Positions 13,315-23,198 of a stretch of 32,407 nucleotides of DNA are shown in pieces. The notes beneath the pieces are model-generated. The model was not told the origin of the DNA. It worked only from the letters and a program-made list of their open reading frames with translations, and did no database searches. Numbering within the stretch: position 1 is the first letter of the stretch; each line of letters opens with the position of its first letter. The position numbers and the translations under genes were made by a program. The stretch is from contig CAKOKR010000013.1 of the NCBI GenBank assembly GCA_934095965.1, positions 1-32,407 on the forward strand. The letters run 5' to 3'. The stretch comes from an uncultured Bacilli bacterium. Its GTDB lineage: Bacteria; Bacillota_I; Bacilli_A; RF39; UBA660.

Positions 13315-15325
13315 TTTAATTAAAAATTATATTATATTATTAATATTTTTAACTATTTTAGAAATTACATTTAGATTAATAAGTGGTATAAACGTATTTA
13401 GTTATGCCTTATTAAGAATATTTATTGGATTAAATTTTATAAGTTTATTTGTAAGTTTTATCCTTTCATGGTTTAATAAGCACATTAGTAAAGCTCTTAC
13501 ATTACTTATATCACTTGCAGTAAGTATTTATGCTTTCGTAGAACTTGGTTTTAATAACTTCATCGGAGTATATGTTTCAGTTAACACATCAAGCCAACTC
13601 GGAGCAGTAACATCATATATCAAAGACTTTTTAAAATCATTTTTACCAAAGTTTTATTTGATGTTTATTCCATTTATATTATTAATGTTATATTATATAT
13701 TCTTAGATAAATACACAGAAAAGAAAATAGAAAAAAGATTTCCATTAAAAACAAATATTGTATTTGAACCAGGTATTAGAACAATTACAACAATTTTAGC
13801 ATTGGTAGTAATATCTCTTTGTTATAACTATACATTAACAGCAAACTTCATGCAAAATAAATTACAAACTGTTAGTAACAAAGACTTATTTAGTTATCCA
13901 AGTGTACCAAGTATTGTGGTAAATCAATTTGGTATCTTAGGTTTCGGAGTATTAGATATTAGATCAAAAGGAACTGTAGTATCCGAAGATGTATCTTTTG
14001 CCCTTAATACTGATACAACTAAAAAAAGTGATAATGAAGTTGATGATACATTATGGAATGAATTAATAAACAATGAAACTGATATATTAAATAACAATAT
14101 AAATAAATACTTAATTAGTAATAATACTAAAACAAGTAATGAAAAAACAGGTATATTCGAAGGCAAAAACTTAATAGTAATTATGATGGAAAGTACAAAT
14201 GATATCATAATTAATAAGGATTTATATCCAAACTTTTATAAATTATATACCGGTGGTATTGTATTTGAAAATAATTATAGCCCAAGAAATAGTTGTGCAA
14301 CTGGAAATAATGAATTTAGTGGAATGACTGGACTTTACACAATTCAAAATAATTGTACTGCCAACGTTTATAAAGATAATACATACTTTACATCAATATT
14401 TAATCTATTTAATAGAGCGGGTTATAAAACAAGTAGTATGCATGATTATACTGAACACTATTATGCAAGAAGCATAATACATAAAAACTTAGGTAGTGGT
14501 ATATATTATGGTGTAGAATCTCTAGGTATTCCTTATTATAGTGAATATCGTAACTGGGCAAGTGATGAAGATTTCATGAAAAAAGCAATGGATATAACAT
14601 TAAATGATAATAGTGATGAACCATTTATGTTATGGTTAACTACTGTATCTGCTCATCAACCTTATGGTGTATCAAGTGTTGAAGGTGATAAATACTTAGA
14701 TTTAACCGAAAATACTGATTATCCGATTGACTTACGTAGATATATGTCAAAATTAAAAACATTTGATAATAGTCTAGGAATCTTACTTTCTCGTCTTGAA
14801 GAATCAGGTAAACTAGACGATACAGTTATAGCTTTATATGGAGACCACTATCCATATGGCTTAAAAAACGATACAATAAGCAATGTTCTTACATATGACT
14901 TAGAAGATTATGAAGTCGAAAGAACACCAATGGTTATTTACAATAGTAAAATTAATCATGAAGTTGTAGAAAAATACAGTTCTTATATAAATTTAACTCC
15001 GACACTAGCAAATATGTTTAACTTAGATTATGATGCTAGATATTATATGGGAGCTGATGTCTTTAGCAAAAATTATTTAGATTTAGTAGTCTTCGCTGAT
15101 GGTTCTTGGAAAAATAAAGATGCCTATTATAATGCAAGTGATGCAACAATCAAGTATACAACCGATAAAACATATAATGTAGATAAAGTACTTGAAATAA
15201 ATAATATTGTAACAGGAAGAATGCAAGCAAGTGCATCAATTATAAGAAATAATTATTTTAATTACCTTGAAACAAGCTTAAAAGAATTAGAAGATGCTAA
15301 ACAAAATTGGGAGGAAAATGAATGA
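13292..15325 (+). CDS. LTA-synthase-family membrane sulfatase/phosphoglycerol transferase
   Basis: A polytopic enzyme of the LtaS type, which transfers glycerol phosphate from phosphatidylglycerol to an envelope polymer. About five membrane segments occupy residues 1-185. The extracellular sulfatase domain begins near 290 with NLIVIMMES (E300, metal ligand), the nucleophile Thr in CATGNNEF (T337), H455 in SAHQPYG and the D518-H519 pair in GDHYPYG. At 677 residues it is near LtaS length (about 650) with a longer linker between membrane and catalytic parts. AGAGGTGAAG lies upstream of the ATG, inside rnhB. Its substrate could be lipoteichoic acid or another glycerol-phosphate polymer. The pgsA gene that would supply phosphatidylglycerol lies in the same window. 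Confidence 0.9.
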   Translation: MKNLLKNNLIKNYIILLIFLTILEITFRLISGINVFSYALLRIFIGLNFISLFVSFILSWFNKHISKALTLLISLAVSIYAFVELGFNNFIGVYVSVNTSSQLGAVTSYIKDFLKSFLPKFYLMFIPFILLMLYYIFLDKYTEKKIEKRFPLKTNIVFEPGIRTITTILALVVISLCYNYTLTANFMQNKLQTVSNKDLFSYPSVPSIVVNQFGILGFGVLDIRSKGTVVSEDVSFALNTDTTKKSDNEVDDTLWNELINNETDILNNNINKYLISNNTKTSNEKTGIFEGKNLIVIMMESTNDIIINKDLYPNFYKLYTGGIVFENNYSPRNSCATGNNEFSGMTGLYTIQNNCTANVYKDNTYFTSIFNLFNRAGYKTSSMHDYTEHYYARSIIHKNLGSGIYYGVESLGIPYYSEYRNWASDEDFMKKAMDITLNDNSDEPFMLWLTTVSAHQPYGVSSVEGDKYLDLTENTDYPIDLRRYMSKLKTFDNSLGILLSRLEESGKLDDTVIALYGDHYPYGLKNDTISNVLTYDLEDYEVERTPMVIYNSKINHEVVEKYSSYINLTPTLANMFNLDYDARYYMGADVFSKNYLDLVVFADGSWKNKDAYYNASDATIKYTTDKTYNVDKVLEINNIVTGRMQASASIIRNNYFNYLETSLKELEDAKQNWEENE

Positions 15326-17349
15326 AAAACTTAGTAATAGTGGAATCACCTGCTAAATGTAAAACAATTGAAAAATACTTAGGAAGTGATTACAAAGTAG
15401 TATCAAGTAAAGGTCACATCAGAGACTTAGCAACAACTGGTAAATATGGGCTAGGTATAGATGTAGAAAATGACTTTACACCAAATTATCAAATTATCAA
15501 AGGTAAAAACAAAGAAGTAAAAAACTTGAAAAAAGATGTCAAAGATGCTGAAACTGTCTATCTTGCAACAGACCCAGACCGTGAAGGAGAAACAATATCA
15601 TGGCACATCTATGATGAAATTAAAATACCAGATAACAAATATAAAAGGGTAGTATTTAATGAAATAACTAAAGATGTTGTTATAAATGCTATTAATAATC
15701 CAGGTAAAATAGATATGAATTTAGTTAGATCTGGTGAAACAAGAAGATTCTTAGATAGAATAATTGGTTTTAGATTAAGTAAATTAATGCAAAGAAAAAC
15801 TGGTGGTAAATCTGCAGGTCGTGTTCAAAGTGTTGCATTAAAACTAATCGTAGATAGGGAAAGAGAAATACAAGCTTTTGTACCTCGTGAATATTGGACA
15901 ATCGAAGCAGACTTTAAAGATTTTAAAGCAAGTCTAGATAAATATCATGGTAAAGATATTGAAATACCAAATGAAGTTGCAGCAGATGAAATATTATCTA
16001 AACTCTCTAAATCATTTAAAATAGAAAGTGTCGAAGAAAAAGAAAAAAATAAAAGTGGTCGTGAAGTATTTAAAACAAGTACATTACAACAAGCAGCATC
16101 AAATAAAATAGGTTTTGCTCCATCAAAAACTATGAAAATAGCACAAGATTTATATGAAGGTAAAAATGTTGGAAGTGAAACAGTTGGGTTAATTACTTAT
16201 ATGCGTACCGATAGTATTCGTGTAAGTGAATCATTTGTTAAAGAAACATTCGGTTTTATCAAAGGTAAATTCGGAGAAAACTATATTGGTTATGTTAAAA
16301 AGGGTAAGAAAAATGAAAACATTCAAGATGCTCACGAAGGTATTAGACCAACAAGTATCAATAGAACTCCAGAAAGTATCAAAGCATATTTAACACCAGA
16401 TGAATATAAATTATATAAATTAATTTATACGCGTGCTCTAGCATCCCTAATGGCAGATGCAAAAACTCTAGCTACCACAGTAACATTAGAAAACAATGGT
16501 TACACATTCAAAGCAACAGGTAGCGTATTAACATTTGATGGTTATTTAAAAGTATATCATGAATATGAAGATAGCGAAGATGTAATATTACCAGACTTAA
16601 AAAATTATAAATCAGGTTGCATCACTGCAGATGATATAACAAAAACTCAACACTTTACTAAACCAGCACCAAGATACACTGAAAGTAGCTTAATCAAAGA
16701 AATGGAAAGTCTTGGTATAGGTCGTCCATCTACATATGCAAGTATTGTTGCAACAATCAAAGATCGTGGTTATGTAGTTTTAAAAGATAAAAAGTTTGAA
16801 CCAACTGAGATAGGTATTGAAACAACTGATAAATTACAAGAATTTTTTAGTGGCATAGTTAATGTTGAATACACTGCAAATATGGAACATGACTTAGATG
16901 AAATCGCCGAAGATAAAAAAGATTATAAAAAGGTATTACATGAGTTCTATAATGAATTTGAACCACTCGTAGAAAAAGCATTCCATGAAATGGAGAAAAA
17001 AGGACCTGAAGAAACCGGTGAAGTATGTCCAGAATGTGGAAGTCCTCTTGTAATTAGAAAAGGAAGATACGGAGAATTTGTTGCATGTAGTAATTATCCA
17101 ACATGTAAATATATAAAAAAGGATAAAAAAGAAATAACAGAAATTTGCAAATGTCCTAAATGTGAAAAAGGATATATCGTTGAAAGAAAAACTAAAAAAG
17201 GTAAAATTTTCTATGGATGTAACAACTATCCAAAATGCGATTATGCTTTGTGGTATCGTCCAACAGGTAACATCTGCAAATCATGTGGTGAATTACTCGT
17301 AGATAAAAATGGCGAAGAAACATGCTTAAAATGTGAAGAAGATAAGTAA
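15322..17349 (+). CDS. topA: DNA topoisomerase I
   Basis: Relaxes negative supercoils by single-strand passage. The Toprim domain has the catalytic Glu in VIVESPAKCKTIEKYLG (E8) and ATDPDREGE (D84-x-D86). The active tyrosine is in LITYMRTDS (Y293). Three C-terminal zinc ribbons follow: CPECGSP...CSNYPTC, CPKCEKG...CNNYPKC and CKSCGEL...CLKC. 675 residues is normal for the Firmicutes enzyme. It starts with an ATGA overlap on the stop of the sulfatase gene and has GGGAGGAAAATG as ribosome site. A terminator overlaps its end. Confidence 0.98.
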   Translation: MKNLVIVESPAKCKTIEKYLGSDYKVVSSKGHIRDLATTGKYGLGIDVENDFTPNYQIIKGKNKEVKNLKKDVKDAETVYLATDPDREGETISWHIYDEIKIPDNKYKRVVFNEITKDVVINAINNPGKIDMNLVRSGETRRFLDRIIGFRLSKLMQRKTGGKSAGRVQSVALKLIVDREREIQAFVPREYWTIEADFKDFKASLDKYHGKDIEIPNEVAADEILSKLSKSFKIESVEEKEKNKSGREVFKTSTLQQAASNKIGFAPSKTMKIAQDLYEGKNVGSETVGLITYMRTDSIRVSESFVKETFGFIKGKFGENYIGYVKKGKKNENIQDAHEGIRPTSINRTPESIKAYLTPDEYKLYKLIYTRALASLMADAKTLATTVTLENNGYTFKATGSVLTFDGYLKVYHEYEDSEDVILPDLKNYKSGCITADDITKTQHFTKPAPRYTESSLIKEMESLGIGRPSTYASIVATIKDRGYVVLKDKKFEPTEIGIETTDKLQEFFSGIVNVEYTANMEHDLDEIAEDKKDYKKVLHEFYNEFEPLVEKAFHEMEKKGPEETGEVCPECGSPLVIRKGRYGEFVACSNYPTCKYIKKDKKEITEICKCPKCEKGYIVERKTKKGKIFYGCNNYPKCDYALWYRPTGNICKSCGELLVDKNGEETCLKCEEDK

Positions 17350-17368
17350 GTAAGCTTGTCTTCTTTTT
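17338..17368 (+). terminator. rho-independent terminator of topA
   Basis: GAAGATAAG (inside the last topA codons) pairs with CTTGTCTTC, with one G-T pair, followed by TTTTT. Confidence 0.7.
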
Positions 17369-17384
17369 CAAATTATTATATAAT
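17356..17384 (+). promoter_or_regulatory. promoter of the fmt cluster
   Basis: TTGTCT (17356-17361), 17 bases, TATAAT (17379-17384). The -35 lies within the 3' arm of the topA terminator. Confidence 0.6.
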
Positions 17385-17407
17385 TATTAATGAAAGATGG
17401 TGAAATT

Positions 17408-18343
17408 ATGAAAGAAAAAAATATTGTTTTTATGGGTACACCAGATTTTGCAGTACCTATTTTAAAATATTTAATTGATACAACAAATGTCGTAATGGTG
17501 GTTACTCAACCCGATAAAATAACAGGTAGAAAAAAAGAACTAGTACCAAGTCCAGTTAAAGTCTTAGCCGAGTCTAATAACATACCTGTATTTCAACCAA
17601 CTAAATTAAGACTAGATTATGAACCATTAAAAAATCTTGATATTGATTTAATAGTTACATGTGCATATGGACAAATATTATCAAAAGATGTCTTAGATAT
17701 ACCTAAACTTGGATGTGTTAATGTTCATGCATCAATTCTTCCAAACTATCGTGGTTCAGCACCGATTCAATGGGCATTATTTAATAATGAAAAGAAGACT
17801 GGTATAACTATTTATTATATGGATGAAGGAATGGATTCTGGTGATATAATAAAAATAAATGAAATACCAATAACTAATGATGATAATGTTGGAACTCTTC
17901 ATGATAAGTTATCAGCTTTAGGTGTTACAACACTAAAAGAAGTATTACCAAAAATACTTGATGGCACTGCAAAATCTTACAAACAACCAAATACATTTAC
18001 TTTAGCACCAATGATTAAAAGAAGTGATGAAAGATTAAACTTTAATGAGGAAGGTAATAAAATAATCGGTAAAATCAAAGGCTTAAATCCATGGCCACTT
18101 GCAAATATTATAATTAATAATCAAGAAATAAAAGTACTTGATGCAACATTTGTAAAAAAAGATACTAAAGATACAAGTAAAATTGTAGTACTTGATAAAA
18201 ATAACTTAGGTATCAGTTGCAGTGATGGGATAATTTATTTGGGTCTTGTTAAACCAAGTGGTAAAAAGAACATGGATATCAAAAGCTTCATCAATGGGAA
18301 TAAAACACTAAATATAGGAATGGTGATAAATGATGAAAACTGA
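17408..18343 (+). CDS. fmt: methionyl-tRNA formyltransferase
   Basis: Formylates initiator Met-tRNA using 10-formyltetrahydrofolate. The N-terminal IVFMGTPDFAVPIL, the catalytic NVHASILPNYRGSAPIQWAL (Asn and His) and YMDEGMDSGDII (Asp) are clear, with the C-terminal tRNA-binding OB domain after residue 200. 311 residues is normal. The start at 17408 gives the standard KNIVFMGTP opening and has ATGGTGA upstream; an ATG at 17390 adds six residues and has no ribosome site. Its end overlaps the next gene by 14 bases. The peptide deformylase gene def, often adjacent, is not in the window. Confidence 0.97.
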   Translation: MKEKNIVFMGTPDFAVPILKYLIDTTNVVMVVTQPDKITGRKKELVPSPVKVLAESNNIPVFQPTKLRLDYEPLKNLDIDLIVTCAYGQILSKDVLDIPKLGCVNVHASILPNYRGSAPIQWALFNNEKKTGITIYYMDEGMDSGDIIKINEIPITNDDNVGTLHDKLSALGVTTLKEVLPKILDGTAKSYKQPNTFTLAPMIKRSDERLNFNEEGNKIIGKIKGLNPWPLANIIINNQEIKVLDATFVKKDTKDTSKIVVLDKNNLGISCSDGIIYLGLVKPSGKKNMDIKSFINGNKTLNIGMVINDEN

Positions 18344-18929
18344 AAATAAAAATGCAATACAACTTCTTATCTGGATATTTTTTATAGTTATAATATTTGT
18401 AATGTTTAAAATAACAAATAAAAATGATAAAAAAGAAGATGAAAAACAAGATAATACACCAGTATTTGTAAACTATACAGATATGGAAAAAAATTTATTA
18501 AATGATGGTTATGATTATAAATATATAGTTACAAATGATACAGAAAAAGAAATATATGAAGGATCTATGTGTAACTACATTGATATTGGTTATAAAGAAA
18601 CAATCACAGGTATAACAAAATATAAAATAGATAATGGTAAAATAACTAAAGTTTTATTAGATAATGAAGAAGAAATACCAAGTATATACGATGGTTCTGA
18701 AGATTTTTTAAATTTATCTACATTATTTACCAATTTAAAAGAATACTTATATAATGTAGAAAAAAGTGATAATGAAAGAATGATTTCATATAAAAAGGAT
18801 GGATATCAAGTTCTAGTAAAAACAAATTTAGAATATATAACAAACATAACCATTACAACAACAACTAATAACTACAATTTAGAATTTACAAATGTTGGAA
18901 AGTGTGCTAAGATAGATTCTAACAAATAA
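18330..18929 (+). CDS. single-pass membrane protein of unknown function
   Basis: 199 residues, not recognised. A short cytoplasmic start (MMKTENKN) is followed by one membrane segment (about residues 9-27), a highly charged KNDKKEDEKQD linker and an extracytoplasmic domain of about 160 residues rich in Asn, Thr and Tyr with alternating beta-type hydrophobics. Two Cys (about 82 and 194) could form a disulfide. It overlaps the end of fmt and precedes pgsA by 15 bases, so it is part of the cluster and occupies the place where rsmB often lies in Bacillus-like genomes. No function can be assigned. Confidence 0.65.
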   Translation: MMKTENKNAIQLLIWIFFIVIIFVMFKITNKNDKKEDEKQDNTPVFVNYTDMEKNLLNDGYDYKYIVTNDTEKEIYEGSMCNYIDIGYKETITGITKYKIDNGKITKVLLDNEEEIPSIYDGSEDFLNLSTLFTNLKEYLYNVEKSDNERMISYKKDGYQVLVKTNLEYITNITITTTTNNYNLEFTNVGKCAKIDSNK

Positions 18930-18944
18930 TTTACGGGGGATAAT

Positions 18945-19691
18945 ATGAATAAAAAATGGCTTAAATTTGGGTTAACTAATTTTGTAACCTTACTCAGAGT
19001 AATTGGAATATTTGCATTACTTCCAATATTTAAAATATATGGTGGTTTTGCAACATTTCTTCTTTCAACTGGGTGTTTTGCAACAGATTTTATTGATGGC
19101 CTAATGGCTAGAAAACTAAAATCATCAACATTCTTTGGAAGCTTATTTGATGCCTTGAGTGATAAATTCTTTTTAGTGGTAAACATGATTTTACTTGCAA
19201 GTATTACCCCGATAGCAATTATACCAATTATCCTTGAGTTATCAATCGCCGGAGTAAGTGCCATAAAATATAATGAAGGTTTAAATGTTCAATCAAATAT
19301 ATTTGGTAAACTTAAAATGTGGGTCGCAGGTATAACAATATCTATATCATACTTACTTGTTGATAAAACATTTTTAAATTATCTCGGAGCAAATTTAGCT
19401 ACCAAAATAAGTAATATTAATGAAAATCATTTATTTGGTACATTAATTATGCCATTAGTTCTAAGTGAAATAGTTACATTAACTAGTTATATTTATTCAT
19501 ACAACAAAGAAAAAGAAGAAGCATCAAAAGAAATTTTTAAAGGAACACATGAAGATGAAAAAATCGAAGAAGAAATAAATAATGCATCATTCAAAGAAAT
19601 ATTATTTGAACATGATTATTATGAAAAATATAAAGATTATGGTAATTTAAAATTAGTAAGAAGCTTATCAAAGAAAAATAAACGGAGGTAA
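18945..19691 (+). CDS. pgsA: CDP-alcohol phosphatidyltransferase, probably PgsA
   Basis: A membrane enzyme that joins CDP-diacylglycerol with an alcohol phosphate, most likely glycerol 3-phosphate on the way to phosphatidylglycerol. The catalytic signature D-x2-D-G-x2-A-R-x8-G-x3-D-x3-D is complete: D48, D51, G52, A55, R56, G65, D69, D73. NFVTLLRVIGIF near the start is typical of PgsA. There are about five membrane segments. The C-terminal 50 residues are a charged cytoplasmic tail (KEKEEASKEIF onward) not usual for PgsA. A cardiolipin-synthase-like role cannot be excluded. It lies one base before rlmN. Its product would feed the LTA-synthase-like enzyme. Confidence 0.88.
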   Translation: MNKKWLKFGLTNFVTLLRVIGIFALLPIFKIYGGFATFLLSTGCFATDFIDGLMARKLKSSTFFGSLFDALSDKFFLVVNMILLASITPIAIIPIILELSIAGVSAIKYNEGLNVQSNIFGKLKMWVAGITISISYLLVDKTFLNYLGANLATKISNINENHLFGTLIMPLVLSEIVTLTSYIYSYNKEKEEASKEIFKGTHEDEKIEEEINNASFKEILFEHDYYEKYKDYGNLKLVRSLSKKNKRR

Positions 19692-19692
19692 A

Positions 19693-20709
19693 ATGAATAA
19701 CATATTTGGAATTACTAGAAAAAGTCTCGAAGATTATTTTCTAAGTATAAATGAAAAAAAGTTTAAAGCAACACAAATTTTTGAATGGTTATATGTTCAT
19801 AAAAAATGGAACCCAGCAGAGTTTAGTAACATTAAAAAAGATATGCAAGAAAAACTGAGTCATGACTTTTCTTTTGATTTTATCAAAATAGAATTAGTAC
19901 AAGAAGGAGATTTAGTTAAAAAGTTTTTATTTAGATTACTTGATGGCGAAAAAATTGAAGCAGTATTAATGGAACATGACTATGGCTTATCAGTTTGTGT
20001 ATCAAGTCAAGTTGGTTGCAACATGGGATGTCATTTTTGTGAATCAGGACGTCTTAAAAAGGTAAGAAACTTAGAAACATATGAAATTGTAGAACAAATT
20101 TTACTTATTGAAGAGTATATTAATAAAAGAATAGATAGTGTAGTATTAATGGGTATCGGAGAACCATTTGATAACTATGATAACATTATCAAATTTATAG
20201 AAATAATAAATGATGCCAAAGGTTTAGCTATCGGAGCAAGACATATTACTGTATCAACTTGTGGATTAGTTCCAAAAATCAAAGAATTCAGTGAACTTCC
20301 TTGGCAAGTTAACTTAGCATTATCTCTTCATGGACCAACAAATGAAGTAAGAAATAAGATTATGCCAATTAATAAAGCTTATGATGTTGACACAGTTATA
20401 CAAGCAATTAAGGACTATATTGCAAAAACTAATAGACGAGTAACCATAGAATATGTTATGCTTAATATGGTAAATGATAAATTAGAAGATGCCAAAGCCT
20501 TAGTAAAATTACTAAGTGGTATGAATGTATATGTTAATTTAATACCATATAATGAAACAAATAATATTGATTTTACCAAAAGTAGTAAAGAAAGAATAGA
20601 TAATTTTTACAAATATTTAAAAGATTCAGGAATAAATGTAACTGTTAGACGTGAGTTTGGTGGAAAAATCAAAGCAGCATGTGGACAGTTAAGAAGCGAG
20701 AGTGATTAA
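19693..20709 (+). CDS. rlmN: 23S rRNA/tRNA adenine-C2 methyltransferase
   Basis: A radical SAM enzyme that methylates A2503 of 23S rRNA and A37 of some tRNAs. The iron-sulfur motif is C109-x3-C113-x2-C116 in CNMGCHFC. The mechanistic C-terminal Cys is C330 in AACGQLR, and GIGEPFDNYDN and LSLHGPTNEVRNKIMPINK are family signatures. 338 residues is usual. The second mechanistic Cys lies in the same C-terminal part of the family (C355 in E. coli numbering). ACGGAGG is the ribosome site. It is followed 3 bases later by prpC, the order found across Firmicutes. Confidence 0.96.
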   Translation: MNNIFGITRKSLEDYFLSINEKKFKATQIFEWLYVHKKWNPAEFSNIKKDMQEKLSHDFSFDFIKIELVQEGDLVKKFLFRLLDGEKIEAVLMEHDYGLSVCVSSQVGCNMGCHFCESGRLKKVRNLETYEIVEQILLIEEYINKRIDSVVLMGIGEPFDNYDNIIKFIEIINDAKGLAIGARHITVSTCGLVPKIKEFSELPWQVNLALSLHGPTNEVRNKIMPINKAYDVDTVIQAIKDYIAKTNRRVTIEYVMLNMVNDKLEDAKALVKLLSGMNVYVNLIPYNETNNIDFTKSSKERIDNFYKYLKDSGINVTVRREFGGKIKAACGQLRSESD

Positions 20710-20712
20710 ATC

Positions 20713-21459
20713 ATGAAAACATTTTATTTAACCGATACCGGTAGAGTAAGAGAACACAATGAAGATAGTGTTACTATTTTAAAAAATATAAATGGTGAAT
20801 ACTTATGTGTTGTAGCAGATGGAATGGGTGGACACCGAAAAGGTGAAGTAGCAAGTGCCTTGACAGTAACACACTTAGGAAAAAGATTTCAAGAAAGTGC
20901 TTCAGTTGGTACTAAAATTGATGCCGTTAATTGGTTATCAGATAACATCAATGAAATAAATAAAGAAATATTTAAATATGGTGAAGAAAATGAAAATTCT
21001 AAAGGACTTGGTACCACAGTAGTAGCAGCCATAGTAACTAAAGAATTTCTAATATTTGCAAATATTGGTGATTCATCTGGATATGTTATGAAAAATAATA
21101 AACTACATAAAGTTACAAAACCTCACACTTTAGTAAACTTTCTAGTAGATACCGGAGATATAACTCTTGAAGAAGCAAAGAATCATCCAAAGAAAAATGT
21201 TTTAATGAAAGCCCTTGGTGTTACAGAAAAATGTGAACCTGATATTTTTGATGTTGATAATGGAAGTAATGAAGTATTCTTATGTAGTGATGGACTTACT
21301 GGAATGCTTAGTGATGAACAAATAGAAAAAGTATTGTTAGAACCTGACTTAACAGCAGAAGAAAAAGTTGTAAAATTAATTAAAAAATGTAATGCAAGAG
21401 GAGGAACAGATAATGTTTCTATTGCATACTTAGTTCGAGAAAGTGGTGATTTTGCATGA
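20713..21459 (+). CDS. prpC: PP2C-type Ser/Thr protein phosphatase
   Basis: Removes phosphate from targets of the neighbouring kinase PrkC. PP2C metal-binding motifs are present: GRVREHNEDSV, VVADGMGGHRKGE, NIGDSSGYV, LCSDGLTGML and GGTDNVSIAYL. 248 residues is typical of the bacterial soluble form. The stop overlaps the kinase start (ATGATAATG), so phosphatase and kinase are made together, as in Bacillus. Confidence 0.96.
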   Translation: MKTFYLTDTGRVREHNEDSVTILKNINGEYLCVVADGMGGHRKGEVASALTVTHLGKRFQESASVGTKIDAVNWLSDNINEINKEIFKYGEENENSKGLGTTVVAAIVTKEFLIFANIGDSSGYVMKNNKLHKVTKPHTLVNFLVDTGDITLEEAKNHPKKNVLMKALGVTEKCEPDIFDVDNGSNEVFLCSDGLTGMLSDEQIEKVLLEPDLTAEEKVVKLIKKCNARGGTDNVSIAYLVRESGDFA

Positions 21460-23198
21460 TAATGAAGGGGCAAAAAATTAGTGATAGATACCAAATAATT
21501 AAATCAATCGGTGAAGGAGGAATGGCTAATGTTTATTTAGCATATGATACAATCCTTGATCGTAATGTAGCAGTTAAAGTACTTCGTGGTGATTTAGCAA
21601 ATGATGAAAAATTTGTGCGTCGTTTTCAAAGAGAAGCTTTATCTGCAAGTAGTTTGTCTAATCCAAATATCGTCGAAGTTTATGATGTTGGTGAAGATAA
21701 TGGTGAATACTATATTGTCATGGAATATGTCGAAGGAAAACACCTTAAAGCACTACTTAAAAAACGTGGTAAATTAACAGTACCCGAAGTTGTAGATATA
21801 ACACTTCAAATAACAAATGGCTTAAGTGTTGCTCATGACTCATATATTATACATAGAGATATAAAACCTCAAAATATATTGATATTAGAAAATGGTTTAA
21901 TAAAAATAACAGATTTTGGTATAGCGGTAGCAATGAATGCAACTCAGCTTACTCAAACAAATTCAGTAATGGGAAGTGTTCATTATCTTCCACCAGAACA
22001 AGCAAGTGGAAAAGGTGCAACTCTTCAAAGTGATATTTACTCAATTGGTATTTTAATGTATGAACTTTTAACGGGTAAACTTCCATTCCGCGGAGATAAT
22101 GCTGTAGAAATAGCACTTAAACACTTAAAAGAACCAATGCCAAGTATTAAAGATGAAATACCTGATATACCTCAAAGTGTTGAAAATATAATTTTAAAAG
22201 CAACAGCTAAGAATCCAAAAAACAGGTACTTAGATGCTCGTGAAATGCATGAAGATTTAAAAACATGTCTTGATGAATCACGTGCCAATGAATTAAAAAT
22301 AACATTTAAGTATCCTGAAAATGATTATGATGGAGAAAAGTTAGTAAAAAATGTTAAGAAAGAAAATGTTAAACCAGTAAAAACTAAAGAAGAAGGTGAA
22401 GTAACCGTGGCAAAAAAGAAAAATAAATCAGAAGACTCTCAAAATAAATTATTAATAATTCTTGCAAGTATATTCGTAGGTCTCGTAGTAATGATCACAA
22501 CAGTATTTGTTTTAATACCTAAGATTACTCAAACAAAACAAGTTGCAATACCAGACGTATCAAATTATTCTGTAACTGATGCTATTAAAAAGTTACAAGA
22601 TGCTGGTTTTGTAGTATCAGATGAACAAAGAGAAGAAGCAAATGAAACGGTATCTGAAGGTAAAGTATCAAGAACATCTCCTGCAGCAGGAAGTATTAGA
22701 AAAGAAGGAACAGAAATAATTCTTTATAAATCACTCGGAGATGTAAAAATAACTATCGAAGATTACACAGGTAAAAATGCATCAGAAATAAAAGGTAAAC
22801 TTGAAGCATTAAAATTACAAGTAAGTATATCTACGAAAGATGTTGATAATACAGGTGAAGAAGAATATAAAGAAGGAGTTATTATTGGACAATCTGTTGA
22901 AGCTGGAGAGAAACTATCCGAAGGAAGCTTTATAACTTTATATGTTCCTAATATTAAAGTATATTATCCTGATTTTGTTGCAGAAAAAATGTATTTGCAA
23001 GATGTCTTAGATTTTTGTGCTGAATATGATGTAAAAGTTCAACCAAACTATATTGAAACAAGTGAATATGAAGAAGGAAGAGTAATAAGATTTCCAAGAG
23101 CTGGAAAACTAGTTGTTAGAAATAATACAGTGGTGGTTGATATAGCAAAGACCCCATCATCAAATGTTGAAGAACCAGATAATGGAGACTTAGAATAA
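21456..23198 (+). CDS. prkC: Ser/Thr protein kinase with PASTA repeats
   Basis: A transmembrane kinase that senses muropeptides or lipid II and controls wall growth and dormancy exit. The kinase domain (12-270) has G-loop GEGGMANV (19-26), K41, catalytic HRDIKPQN (H133, D135), a DFG loop (ITDFGIAVA) and SVHYLPPEQASG. A charged juxtamembrane region (about 280-330) leads to a membrane segment at about 332-355 and an outside part with three PASTA-like repeats (about 362-430, 431-502, 503-570). 580 residues is close to PrkC of Bacillus (648, also three PASTA repeats). The start at 21456 is favoured by GGTGA 7 bases upstream; 21462 is an alternative. Confidence 0.96.
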   Translation: MIMKGQKISDRYQIIKSIGEGGMANVYLAYDTILDRNVAVKVLRGDLANDEKFVRRFQREALSASSLSNPNIVEVYDVGEDNGEYYIVMEYVEGKHLKALLKKRGKLTVPEVVDITLQITNGLSVAHDSYIIHRDIKPQNILILENGLIKITDFGIAVAMNATQLTQTNSVMGSVHYLPPEQASGKGATLQSDIYSIGILMYELLTGKLPFRGDNAVEIALKHLKEPMPSIKDEIPDIPQSVENIILKATAKNPKNRYLDAREMHEDLKTCLDESRANELKITFKYPENDYDGEKLVKNVKKENVKPVKTKEEGEVTVAKKKNKSEDSQNKLLIILASIFVGLVVMITTVFVLIPKITQTKQVAIPDVSNYSVTDAIKKLQDAGFVVSDEQREEANETVSEGKVSRTSPAAGSIRKEGTEIILYKSLGDVKITIEDYTGKNASEIKGKLEALKLQVSISTKDVDNTGEEEYKEGVIIGQSVEAGEKLSEGSFITLYVPNIKVYYPDFVAEKMYLQDVLDFCAEYDVKVQPNYIETSEYEEGRVIRFPRAGKLVVRNNTVVVDIAKTPSSNVEEPDNGDLE

